Shown here: positions 1 through 6,676 of the stretch, in pieces | How the letters are laid out: every line of letters begins with the position of its first letter | Position numbering within the stretch: position 1 is the first letter of the stretch | NCBI GenBank assembly: GCA_002423025.1 | Contig: DIUN01000023.1 | Location: 105,838 to 131,694, forward strand | Source: Sphingomonadales bacterium UBA6157 | GTDB taxonomy: Bacteria > Pseudomonadota > Alphaproteobacteria > Sphingomonadales > Sphingomonadaceae | Length of the DNA stretch: 25,857 bases | Direction: 5' to 3' | The notes under the pieces: generated by a model | What the model was told of the DNA's origin: nothing | Database searches by the model: none | The model's input: the letters and a program-made list of their open reading frames with translations, nothing else | Made by a program: the position numbers and the translations under genes

Positions 1-648
1 TCGACCGTGCAGAACTGGTATCCGGGGGATGCCAATGGCGTGGGCGGCATCTACAATTTCGTCACCAAGCGCGCCAACTGCATCGGCAAGCGCAGCAAGG
101 TGAGCTGGACGCAGGTGGAAACCGGCTCGGCGATCACCTGGAAATACCCCAGCTGCGTGCTCTCGGGCGATGATTCCGTGGGGGAATTTTACTCGGTGGC
201 CGTGACGAACAACCGCCAGCAGGCCGATACCGGCACCAAGATGATCCACCTGGGAAAGAACACCCGCTCGACCATCGTTTCCAAGGGCATTTCGGCCGGG
301 CGCTCGCAGGGCACCTATCGTGGGCTGGTGCGCGTGGCGGCGAGTGCGGAAGGCGCGCGCAACCACACCCAGTGTGATTCGCTGCTGCTCGGCCATGAGT
401 GTGGCGCGCATACCGTGCCCTATATCGAGGTGCGCAACCCTTCCGCCACGATCGAGCATGAGGCGACCACCAGCAAGATCAGCGAGGACCAGCTGTTCTA
501 TGCCCAGTCCCGCGGGCTGGACGCGGAGGCGGCGGTGGCGCTGATCGTCAATGGCTTCTGCAAGGAAGTGCTGCAGCAGCTGCCGATGGAATTCGCCGTG
601 GAAGCGCAGAAGCTGCTCGGCATCAGCCTTGAAGGCTCGGTGGGATGA
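1..648 (+). CDS. sufB: SufB, Fe-S scaffold subunit (C-terminal part, 5' truncated by window edge)
   Basis: SufB is a scaffold subunit of the cytosolic SufBCD complex, on which nascent Fe-S clusters are built. The frame is open from base 1 and encodes the last 215 residues. Visible family signatures are NHTQCDSLLLG, HECGAHTVPYIEVRNP, EHEATTSKISEDQLFYAQSRG and the tail VNGFCKEVLQQLPMEFAVEA, all typical of the SufB beta-helix core and C-terminal helices. The GTG at 7 sits inside a conserved stretch (STVQNWYPGD) and is not the start; the true start lies upstream of the window. The stop TGA (646-648) overlaps the ATG of a small ORF (ATGA), and a lipoprotein gene and sufC follow, so this is the promoter-proximal visible gene of the suf operon. 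The identity is very secure. Confidence 0.97.
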   Translation, partial: STVQNWYPGDANGVGGIYNFVTKRANCIGKRSKVSWTQVETGSAITWKYPSCVLSGDDSVGEFYSVAVTNNRQQADTGTKMIHLGKNTRSTIVSKGISAGRSQGTYRGLVRVAASAEGARNHTQCDSLLLGHECGAHTVPYIEVRNPSATIEHEATTSKISEDQLFYAQSRGLDAEAAVALIVNGFCKEVLQQLPMEFAVEAQKLLGISLEGSVG

Positions 649-749
649 TGGCCGCGCCCGCTGCCCTGGCATTGCTGACTCTACTTATGGCTTTTTCTGC
701 GCCTGCGCGGGACTCTTCGGCAGTTTTTGCTGAAAGGACCGCCTCATGA
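645..749 (+). CDS. Small ORF (34 codons) coupled between sufB and the lipoprotein gene
   Basis: This small ORF of unknown function fills the only apparent gap in the suf operon. ATG at 645 overlaps the sufB stop (ATGA), with a second in-frame ATG at 648. The frame ends in TGA at 747-749, which overlaps the ATG (746) of the lipoprotein gene, again as ATGA. The peptide has a hydrophobic stretch, PAALALLTLLMAFSAPA (residues 5-21), followed by a short polar tail, so it could be a single-pass membrane peptide or an unprocessed signal-like peptide. The double ATGA arrangement matches the other junctions of this operon and suggests translational coupling. Against it: 34 codons can occur by chance in GC-rich DNA, and the only function may be to carry ribosomes to the next start. 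No homolog is recognised. Confidence 0.5.
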   Translation: MMAAPAALALLTLLMAFSAPARDSSAVFAERTAS

Positions 750-1180
750 AGAAGTTTCTCGCCGTCTCTGCCCTCCTCGCGCTTGCCGCCTGCGAAGCCC
801 CGGCTCCCCGCCCCGACACGGCCGGAGAAGCGGCGCGCGCCAAGGTGGATGAGCTGACCAAGGTTTATGGCGATTGCGTCGATGGCAAGGCCAAGAGCCT
901 TGAGGTGAAAGGCGTGGCGGCTGGCTCGCTGGCGCTGGACATTCTCGCCATGTGCGAGCCGGACCGCACGGCGCTCGCGTCCGAAGTCGCGGCCTTCCAC
1001 AAGATTGGCAACCCCAAGGAAACCGACGCGATGGCCGCCGCCGTGGCTGATGCCTCGGTCAAGACCATCGATGATGAAGTGCGGCGCGCCGCCGTGGTGA
1101 CGATCATCCAGCGCCAGGGCGAACCCGCTCCTGCCACCTCCGATACGGCTCCGGCCGAAAGCAACGGGACCACACAATAG
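746..1180 (+). CDS. Predicted lipoprotein encoded inside the suf operon
   Basis: Hypothetical 144-residue lipoprotein. The N-terminus MKKFLAVSALLALAAC has a Lys pair, a hydrophobic segment and a lipobox ending in Cys16, so it is probably exported and lipidated. The mature part starts Pro-rich (EAPAPRPD), continues as a mostly helical region with two further cysteines (Cys44, Cys70) that could form a periplasmic disulfide, and ends in a low-complexity Ala/Pro/Ser/Thr tail. An SD-like AAAGGA lies about 8 nt before the ATG. The stop TAG (1178-1180) shares its G with the GTG of sufC. No family is recognised. Its position between sufB and sufC is odd because Suf proteins act in the cytosol; whether it contributes to Fe-S assembly or is a passenger cannot be told. 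Confidence 0.82.
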   Translation: MKKFLAVSALLALAACEAPAPRPDTAGEAARAKVDELTKVYGDCVDGKAKSLEVKGVAAGSLALDILAMCEPDRTALASEVAAFHKIGNPKETDAMAAAVADASVKTIDDEVRRAAVVTIIQRQGEPAPATSDTAPAESNGTTQ

Positions 1181-1926
1181 TGCTGAAGATCGAGAACCTC
1201 ACTGCCGGTATCGAAGGCAAGACCATCCTCAAGGGGCTGAACCTCACGGTGAACGCTGGCGAGGTGCACGCCATCATGGGGCCCAACGGCGCCGGCAAAT
1301 CGACGCTCTCCTATGTGCTTGCCGGCCGCGCCGGTTACGAGGTGACCGGCGGCAGCGTGAGCTTCCAAGGCAAGGACCTGCTCGCCATGGCGCCGCACGA
1401 GCGCGCTGCGGCGGGCGTGTTCCTCGGGCTGCAATATCCGGTGGAGATTCCGGGTGTTTCCAACCTGATGTTCCTGCGCACCGCGCTCAACGCCCAGCGC
1501 ACGCTGCGCGGCGAGAAGGAGGCCAGCGGCGCCGAGTTCATGAAGCTGGCCAAGGCCGCGGCGGAAGCGCTGGGCCTGCCGTTCGAGATGCTCAAGCGCT
1601 CGGTCAACCAGGGCTTTTCCGGCGGCGAGAAGAAGCGCAACGAGATGGTGCAGATGGCCGTGCTCGAGCCGCACCTGTGCGTGCTGGACGAGACGGATTC
1701 GGGCCTGGATATCGATGCGCTGCGCGTCGTTTCCGAGGGTATCAACCGCATGCGCTCGCAGGAGCGCGCAACGCTGCTCATCACCCACTACCAGCGGCTG
1801 CTCGATTATGTCGTGCCGGATTTCGTGCACGTGCTGATCGATGGCCGCATCGTGCGCACCGGCGGTGCCGAGCTGGCCCGTGAACTGGAAGCCGATGGCT
1901 ATGCCGGCATGGCGGAAGCGGCATGA
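1180..1926 (+). CDS. sufC: SufC, Fe-S assembly ATPase
   Basis: SufC is the ABC-type ATPase of the cytosolic SufBC2D complex; it drives conformational change of the SufB/SufD scaffold. The protein has 248 residues, the usual length. Walker A GPNGAGKST is at residues 34-42, the ABC signature FSGGEKKRNE at 147-156, Walker B LCVLDE at 166-171, the D-loop SGLD at 174-177 and the H-loop His203. No membrane segment is present. The start is GTG at 1180, overlapping the preceding stop by one base (TAGTG); no separate promoter or strong SD is visible, in keeping with coupled translation. The 3' end overlaps sufD by ATGA. Confidence 0.98.
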   Translation: MLKIENLTAGIEGKTILKGLNLTVNAGEVHAIMGPNGAGKSTLSYVLAGRAGYEVTGGSVSFQGKDLLAMAPHERAAAGVFLGLQYPVEIPGVSNLMFLRTALNAQRTLRGEKEASGAEFMKLAKAAAEALGLPFEMLKRSVNQGFSGGEKKRNEMVQMAVLEPHLCVLDETDSGLDIDALRVVSEGINRMRSQERATLLITHYQRLLDYVVPDFVHVLIDGRIVRTGGAELARELEADGYAGMAEAA

Positions 1927-2774
1927 GCACGCTGCCGAAGCGCAAGGACGAGGCCTGGCGCTACAGCGATCTCGCGGCGCTGGGCGAAGTCTGGCCCGGC
2001 GGCGAGAAGATCGGCCGCAGCCTGAGCATCCCGGCGGGCCAGGCGGCACGGCTGGATGATGTGCTGGCCGGCACCGGCTGGCGAAATGATGCCGTGGCGA
2101 TTGATGTCGGCGCCGGCGGCACGCTCATCGGCTTCATCGAGCAGGGGCTGGCAGCGGGCGCCGTGGCGACGCAGGATTATGCCATCACCCTGGCGGCCGG
2201 CGCTGCGGCCAATATCGTCATCCTCAACCATGGCGGCCGCTTCGGGCGGATCGCGCTGGATGTGACGCTACACGAGGGCGCGGATTTCCAGCTTGGCGGC
2301 GTCATCATCGGTGGTGACACCCAGACGCTGGAGATCATCACCACCGTCCGCCATGCCGGCCCCGGCGCGACCAGCCGGCAGGTGGTGCGCACCGTGCTCG
2401 GCGGCCGCGCCATCGGCAGCTATCTCGGCAAGGTCGCGGTGGCGCGCGAGGGCCAGAAGACCGATGCTGCGCAGAGCTTCAAGGCGCTGCTATTGGAGCG
2501 CGGCGCCACAGCCAACGCCAAGCCGGAGCTGGAGATTTTCGCCGACGACGTGAAGTGCGCGCACGGCGCCACCGTGGGTGAACTCGACAAGACAGCGCTG
2601 TTCTACCTTGAAAGCCGGGGCGTGCCGCCGCAGCAGGCCAAGGCGCTGCTCACCCGCGCCTTCCTCTCCGATGCGCTGGCCGCCATGGCCGATGACGCGC
2701 GCGAGGCCGCGGAAACCCGGGTGACGGCGCTGCTCGATGCGCTGCTGGCGCCGGCGCTGGCGGCTGCGGCATGA
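1923..2774 (+). CDS. sufD: SufD, Fe-S scaffold subunit (short form)
   Basis: SufD pairs with SufB in the SufBC2D scaffold and is needed for iron acquisition and cluster formation. This protein has 283 residues, clearly shorter than the roughly 420 of E. coli SufD; short SufD proteins are, to my knowledge, common in sphingomonads. The core is the repetitive beta-helix region (about residues 60-200). The diagnostic C-terminal block FADDVKCAHGATVGELDK (207-223) carries the conserved Cys/His pair and is followed by the helical tail FYLESRGVPPQQAKALL. The start ATG overlaps the sufC stop, and the 3' end overlaps sufS, both as ATGA. Confidence 0.95.
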   Translation: MSTLPKRKDEAWRYSDLAALGEVWPGGEKIGRSLSIPAGQAARLDDVLAGTGWRNDAVAIDVGAGGTLIGFIEQGLAAGAVATQDYAITLAAGAAANIVILNHGGRFGRIALDVTLHEGADFQLGGVIIGGDTQTLEIITTVRHAGPGATSRQVVRTVLGGRAIGSYLGKVAVAREGQKTDAAQSFKALLLERGATANAKPELEIFADDVKCAHGATVGELDKTALFYLESRGVPPQQAKALLTRAFLSDALAAMADDAREAAETRVTALLDALLAPALAAAA

Positions 2775-4009
2775 ACGCTGTGCCAGCCTCGCTGCACATG
2801 GCTCCGGCCAGCCGCAAGGCGGATTTCCCGGGCCTTGCCGGCAACTGGGCCTATCTTGATACCGCCGCCACGGCGCAGAAGCCGCAGGCCGTCATCGATG
2901 CCATCACCAAGGCCTATGGCGTTGATTATGCCACCGTGCATCGCGGCGTTTATGAGCGCTCGGCAACGATGACGATGCGCTTTGAAGAGGCCAGGGCCAC
3001 CGTCGCGCGCTTTATCGGTGCGGCATCGCCCGATGAGGTGGTGTTCGTGCGCGGCGCCACCGAGGGCATCAACCTGGTAGCGCAAAGCTGGGGCCAGCGG
3101 CTTGTGGCCGGTGACCGGATCCTGATCTCGGCGCTTGAGCACCACAGCAACATCGTGCCCTGGCAGCTGCTGCGGGACCGCACCGGCGTCGCCATAGACG
3201 TGGCGCCGCTCACCGCCGATGGCCGCATCGATGAAGCCGCGCTCGAAGCCCTGCTGACACCACGGACCAAGCTGGTGAGCATCGCCCATGTCTCCAACGT
3301 GCTCGGCGGCGTGGCGGATGTGGCGCGCATTGCCCATGCCGCGCACGCCGTTGGCGCGCTGCTGCTGGTCGATGGCTGCCAGGCCGCGCCGCGTGTGGCG
3401 CTGGACTTGCAGGCGCTGGGCGCGGACTTTTATGTGCTTTCCGGCCATAAGCTTTATGGCCCCACCGGCATCGGGGTGCTCTGGGGCCGGGCCGAGCTGC
3501 TCGCCTCCATGCCGCCATGGCAGGGCGGCGGCGCCATGATCGAGACGGTGACCTTCGAGCGCACGACCTATGCGCCGCCGCCGCAGCGCTTCGAGGCCGG
3601 CACGCCGCATATCACCGGCGTCATCGGGCTGGCGGCGGCTGTCGATTATGTCGAGGGCATCGGCATGGCGGCGATTGCGGCGCATGAGGCCGAGCTGGTG
3701 GCGGCGGCGCGCGAGGCGCTCTCCCGCATCAATTCGGTGACGCTGTTCGGCCCGCAGGATTCGGCCGGTATCCTGTCCTTTGCCATCGAGGGGGTGCATC
3801 CCCATGACATCGGCACCATATTGGATGAGAGCGGCGTCGCCATTCGGGCGGGCCACCATTGCTGCCAGCCGCTTATGGCGCAGCTTGGCGTGCCCGCTAC
3901 GGCGCGGGCAAGCTTTGGCCTCTACAACGATCTCGACGATGTCGCGCGGCTCGCCGCCGGCATCGAACGGGTGACACGGATTTTCGGAACTGCGGGGACG
4001 AGAGCATGA
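2771..4009 (+). CDS. sufS: SufS, group II cysteine desulfurase
   Basis: SufS is a PLP enzyme that takes sulfur from L-cysteine as a persulfide and feeds it to the SufBCD scaffold, usually through SufE or SufU, neither of which is in the visible part of the operon. The 412 residues fit the family (about 406). The PLP Schiff-base lysine is Lys227 in SGHKLYGPTGIGVLWG. The sulfur-accepting cysteine is Cys364 in RAGHHCCQPL, at the same residue number as in E. coli SufS, with a second Cys next to it. The PLP-binding block ALEHHSNIVPW (121-131) is also present. The start overlaps the sufD stop (ATGA) and the stop overlaps sufT (ATGA). Confidence 0.97.
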   Translation: MNAVPASLHMAPASRKADFPGLAGNWAYLDTAATAQKPQAVIDAITKAYGVDYATVHRGVYERSATMTMRFEEARATVARFIGAASPDEVVFVRGATEGINLVAQSWGQRLVAGDRILISALEHHSNIVPWQLLRDRTGVAIDVAPLTADGRIDEAALEALLTPRTKLVSIAHVSNVLGGVADVARIAHAAHAVGALLLVDGCQAAPRVALDLQALGADFYVLSGHKLYGPTGIGVLWGRAELLASMPPWQGGGAMIETVTFERTTYAPPPQRFEAGTPHITGVIGLAAAVDYVEGIGMAAIAAHEAELVAAAREALSRINSVTLFGPQDSAGILSFAIEGVHPHDIGTILDESGVAIRAGHHCCQPLMAQLGVPATARASFGLYNDLDDVARLAAGIERVTRIFGTAGTRA

Positions 4010-4494
4010 GTGAGCGCACATTTGAAGTGCAGGAAGTGAGCGAGGCGGCCCCCGTGCCCAAGGCGCCGCCGCTGCGCGCCTATGAGGAGCCTGCGCACGA
4101 GGCGCCGCATGCGCACGAGACCCCGCACAAGCCGGATTATCTCGATGGCTTCCTCGCCAAGACGCCGGAGGCCGTGGCCCCCGAGGCACCGGGCGGCGAA
4201 CTGCAGGAGGAGGTGATCGCGGCGCTGCGACAGATCTTCGATCCCGAGATCCCGGTGAACATCTATGACCTTGGCCTGATCTACAATGTCGAGATCAGCG
4301 ATGGCCATGCCGTGGTGACGATGACGTTGACCACGCCGCACTGCCCGGTGGCCGAGACGATGCCGGGCGAAGTCGAGATGCGCGTGATGAGCGTGCCGGG
4401 TGTTGCGTCGGCAGAAGTCAATCTTGTCTGGGACCCGGCATGGGACCCCGGCAAGATGAGCGACGAAGCCAAGCTTGAGATGGGAATGCTCTGA
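4006..4494 (+). CDS. sufT: SufT-like Fe-S maturation protein (DUF59/MIP18 family)
   Basis: A 162-residue protein with a DUF59/MIP18 domain at about residues 66-150. The family assists Fe-S cluster delivery or maturation, and members in suf operons are called SufT. Conserved features are FDPEIPVNIYDLGLIYNVEI (78-97) and TLTTPHCPVAETMPGEVE (107-124) with Cys113, the expected reactive or ligand cysteine. The N-terminal 65 residues are Pro/Glu/Ala-rich with several His (EAPHAHETPHKP) and look disordered. The frame stays open upstream of 4006, but the ATG overlapping the sufS stop (ATGA) matches the rest of the operon, so I chose it. The 3' end overlaps the A-type carrier gene by one base (TGATG). 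Confidence 0.93.
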   Translation: MSERTFEVQEVSEAAPVPKAPPLRAYEEPAHEAPHAHETPHKPDYLDGFLAKTPEAVAPEAPGGELQEEVIAALRQIFDPEIPVNIYDLGLIYNVEISDGHAVVTMTLTTPHCPVAETMPGEVEMRVMSVPGVASAEVNLVWDPAWDPGKMSDEAKLEMGML

Positions 4495-4856
4495 TGACCA
4501 CGGCGACAACCCTGCGGCGCCCGCGCCCGGCGCCGATCACGGTGACGGAGGATGCCGCGCGGCGGATCGCCGAGATCATCGCCAAGGCGCCGGAGCCGGC
4601 GGCCGGCGTGCGGCTGACGACGCCCAAGCGCGGCTGCTCGGGGCTTTCCTACAGCCTTGATTATGTCGCGGCGGCCAAGCCGGGTGACGAAGCCGTTGTG
4701 ACGGAAGGCGGCACGCTGTTCATCGATGCCGGCTCGCTGATGTACCTCATCGGCAGCCGCATGGACTGGCGCGAGGATGATTTTTCGGCCGGCTTCGTGT
4801 TCGAGAACCCCAATGCCAAGGGCAGCTGCGGCTGCGGGGAAAGCTTTACCGTCTGA
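4494..4856 (+). CDS. sufA: SufA/IscA-type Fe-S carrier (A-type)
   Basis: A 120-residue A-type carrier that receives Fe-S clusters from the SufBCD scaffold and passes them to target apoproteins. The three expected ligand cysteines are present: Cys48 in KRGCSGLSY and Cys112/Cys114 in the C-terminal SCGCGESF. The HesB-like core runs from about residue 14 to 120 (ITVTEDAARRI, LFIDAGSLMYLIGSRMDW, FVFENPNAKGSCGCG). It is the last gene of the overlapping series; its start overlaps the sufT stop (TGATG). Given the context it is named sufA; by sequence alone IscA or ErpA would also fit. Confidence 0.93.
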   Translation: MTTATTLRRPRPAPITVTEDAARRIAEIIAKAPEPAAGVRLTTPKRGCSGLSYSLDYVAAAKPGDEAVVTEGGTLFIDAGSLMYLIGSRMDWREDDFSAGFVFENPNAKGSCGCGESFTV

Positions 4857-4912
4857 GGCCCCGCGACACTCTGGGCGTTCAGCAATGCACCCCAACTGTG
4901 TAAGCGGCGGGC

Positions 4913-6103
4913 ATGAATTTTCCCGCCACCCGTGCCGAGGCGCTCGCCCGGCTTGATGCCTTTTTGCCGCTCGCCGGCCGGGCCTATGCCGCCAATCGCA
5001 ACAAGGATGCCGGGCCGGGTGCGCAAGGCAGCACCTCCGGGCTGTCCCCGGCCATTCGTCGCCGGCTGCTCAGCGAGGCCGAGGTGGCGGGGCGGGTGCA
5101 GCGCGCCCATGGCTTTGTGGCGGGCGAAAAGTTCATCCAGGAAGTCTGCTGGCGGACCTATTGGGTCGGCTGGCTGGAGCAGCGGCCGCAGCTCTGGGCA
5201 CGCTATGCCGCTGATGTGGAGCGGCTGGAATCGGCGCTCGCCGAGAACAAGGCGCTGGCCCGGCGCCATGCCGAGGCCGTGGCCGGGGCAACGGGCATCG
5301 ATTGCTTCGATGCCTGGGCGCAGGAACTGGTGGCGACCGGCTGGCTGCACAACCATGCGCGGATGAACTTTGCCAGCATCTGGATCTTCACCCTGCAGCT
5401 GCCGTGGCAGCTGGGGGCGGCGTTCTTCTACACCCATCTGCTCGATGCCTGCCCGGCATCCAACACGCTTTCCTGGCGCTGGGTGGCGGGGTTGCAGACG
5501 GTGGGGAAGCATTATCTGGCGCGGCCGGACATCATCCGTGCCAACAGCGGCGGGCGCTTTGACGTGCGGGCGCCGCTGGCGCGTGATGCGGCGCCGCTGC
5601 CGGCGGATGGCATGCCGCAGCTGGTGCCGCTTCGGGCGGCCGAGCGCGCCGAGCCGGGGCTGCGCACGGGGCTGTTCGTGACCACGGCGGACCTCAGCCT
5701 GGAGCGCCAGCCGCTTCCCAAGCTGGTGGCAGTGGCGGCGACGACGCGGATCGGCGGCGCGCCCTCGCCGCTGAAGCGCGCCTATGCCGAGACGGCGCTG
5801 GCCGATGGGCTGGCACGGGCGGCGGCGCACGCCGGCGTGGAGCCCGAACGGCTCGATGAGGAAGCGGCGGTGGCGGCGGTGCGCGGCTGGGCGGCGCGGC
5901 ATGGGCTCGCGCAGGTGGTGACCGGAGAGGCCGCTGTCGGCCCGGTGGCGGACCGGCTGGAAGCCTTGCGCGCCGGGCTGGCGGCCGATGGCGTGCGGCT
6001 GGTGCGGCTGCGGCGGGACTGGGATGCGCTGGCCTGGCCGATGGCGACCAAGGGCTTTTTTGGCTTCAAGGCCGGGCTGCCGCGGCTGCTGGCTGCAGAT
6101 TAG
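4913..6103 (+). CDS. Photolyase/cryptochrome-type FAD protein, possibly circularly permuted
   Basis: A 396-residue flavoprotein of the photolyase/cryptochrome superfamily. The FAD-binding helical domain is at the N-terminus (about 1-220): TSGLSPAIRRR matches the TSxLSPhLR motif, FIQEVCWRTYWVGWLEQRP the F-RE-WR-Y block, TGWLHNHARMNFASIW the TGWMHNxxRM motif, and ASNTLSWRWVAGLQTVGKHY the ASNxxxWQWVAG block. The normal N-terminal alpha/beta domain is missing in front. Instead residues 253-396 look Rossmann-like and resemble that domain by eye: LFVTTADLSLERQ recalls LVWFRxDLRLxDN, and TGEAAVGPVADRLEALRAGL followed by TKGFFGFKAGLPRL recalls the late YEP-R-x-A / Y-VFTPF region. DNA repair or light sensing are both possible; the activity cannot be read. 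There is no clear SD; it lies 56 nt after sufA. Confidence 0.82.
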   Translation: MNFPATRAEALARLDAFLPLAGRAYAANRNKDAGPGAQGSTSGLSPAIRRRLLSEAEVAGRVQRAHGFVAGEKFIQEVCWRTYWVGWLEQRPQLWARYAADVERLESALAENKALARRHAEAVAGATGIDCFDAWAQELVATGWLHNHARMNFASIWIFTLQLPWQLGAAFFYTHLLDACPASNTLSWRWVAGLQTVGKHYLARPDIIRANSGGRFDVRAPLARDAAPLPADGMPQLVPLRAAERAEPGLRTGLFVTTADLSLERQPLPKLVAVAATTRIGGAPSPLKRAYAETALADGLARAAAHAGVEPERLDEEAAVAAVRGWAARHGLAQVVTGEAAVGPVADRLEALRAGLAADGVRLVRLRRDWDALAWPMATKGFFGFKAGLPRLLAAD

Positions 6104-6105
6104 GC

Positions 6106-6657
6106 TTATTCGTCCGGACCCAGCGACGGATCAAGGTCGCGCGGGCGGATGAACTGGGCGAGGGTGGCGTGGCCGCCATCGACCTGCGCCCAGCGCTCGA
6201 TATCGAGATCGAGCCGGGCCAGCGTCGCGGTGGGGTATTTCATCTCAGCTTCGTCCCGCAGAGGCCCGGAGCGTGGCGGCACCAGCTCCAGCAGCAGGTC
6301 CTCAAGGCCGGGGTTGTGGCCGACGAGAAGCGCATGGTCATGATCGGGAGAGAAGCCGGCGATCAGCTCCACCAGCGTGGCGGAAGAGGAGAGATAGATG
6401 CGCTTTTCATAGATCGGCGCGAGCCGGGCTTTCAGGCCTGTTTCCACGCCCTCGATGGTCTGGCGGCAGCGTACGGCGGGCGATGACGTGACATAATCGA
6501 AATCCGGCATGTCGCCCTTGTCCTGCGCGGCGCGCAGCCATTGGCCGATGCGGATGGCGGCGCGGCGGCCGCGATCATTGAGGGGCCGCTCATAATCGCG
6601 CAGCAACGGGTCATCATAGCCCGATTTGGCATGGCGCAGCAGTGTCAGCGTCTTCAC
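6106..6657 (-). CDS. SixA-like histidine phosphatase
   Basis: A 183-residue member of the histidine phosphatase superfamily, SixA branch, which removes phosphate from phosphohistidine or small phospho-substrates. The phospho-accepting His is in LLRHAKSG (His9). A second conserved His is in VGHNPGLEDLL (about residue 114), and an Arg sits in SSPAVRCRQT. The frame extends further upstream, but the GTG at 6657 has a good SD (GGGGAG about 7 nt upstream) and gives the canonical N-terminus MKTLTLLRHAK, so I chose it. It lies 19 nt downstream of the DinG-type helicase gene and is probably co-transcribed with it. The stop is 2 nt from the convergent photolyase-like gene. The substrate is unknown. Confidence 0.9.
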   Translation of the reverse strand: MKTLTLLRHAKSGYDDPLLRDYERPLNDRGRRAAIRIGQWLRAAQDKGDMPDFDYVTSSPAVRCRQTIEGVETGLKARLAPIYEKRIYLSSSATLVELIAGFSPDHDHALLVGHNPGLEDLLLELVPPRSGPLRDEAEMKYPTATLARLDLDIERWAQVDGGHATLAQFIRPRDLDPSLGPDE

Positions 6658-6676
6658 CCGCGCTCCCCAAAGGTGA

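Noticed and set aside
7..9. GTG as a possible sufB start
   Set aside because: It encodes an internal Val in the conserved STVQNWYPGD stretch; the frame is open to the window edge.
2603..4189. Long minus-strand open frame opposite sufS
   Set aside because: Low-complexity Arg/His/Gly translation fully antisense to sufS; a codon-bias shadow.
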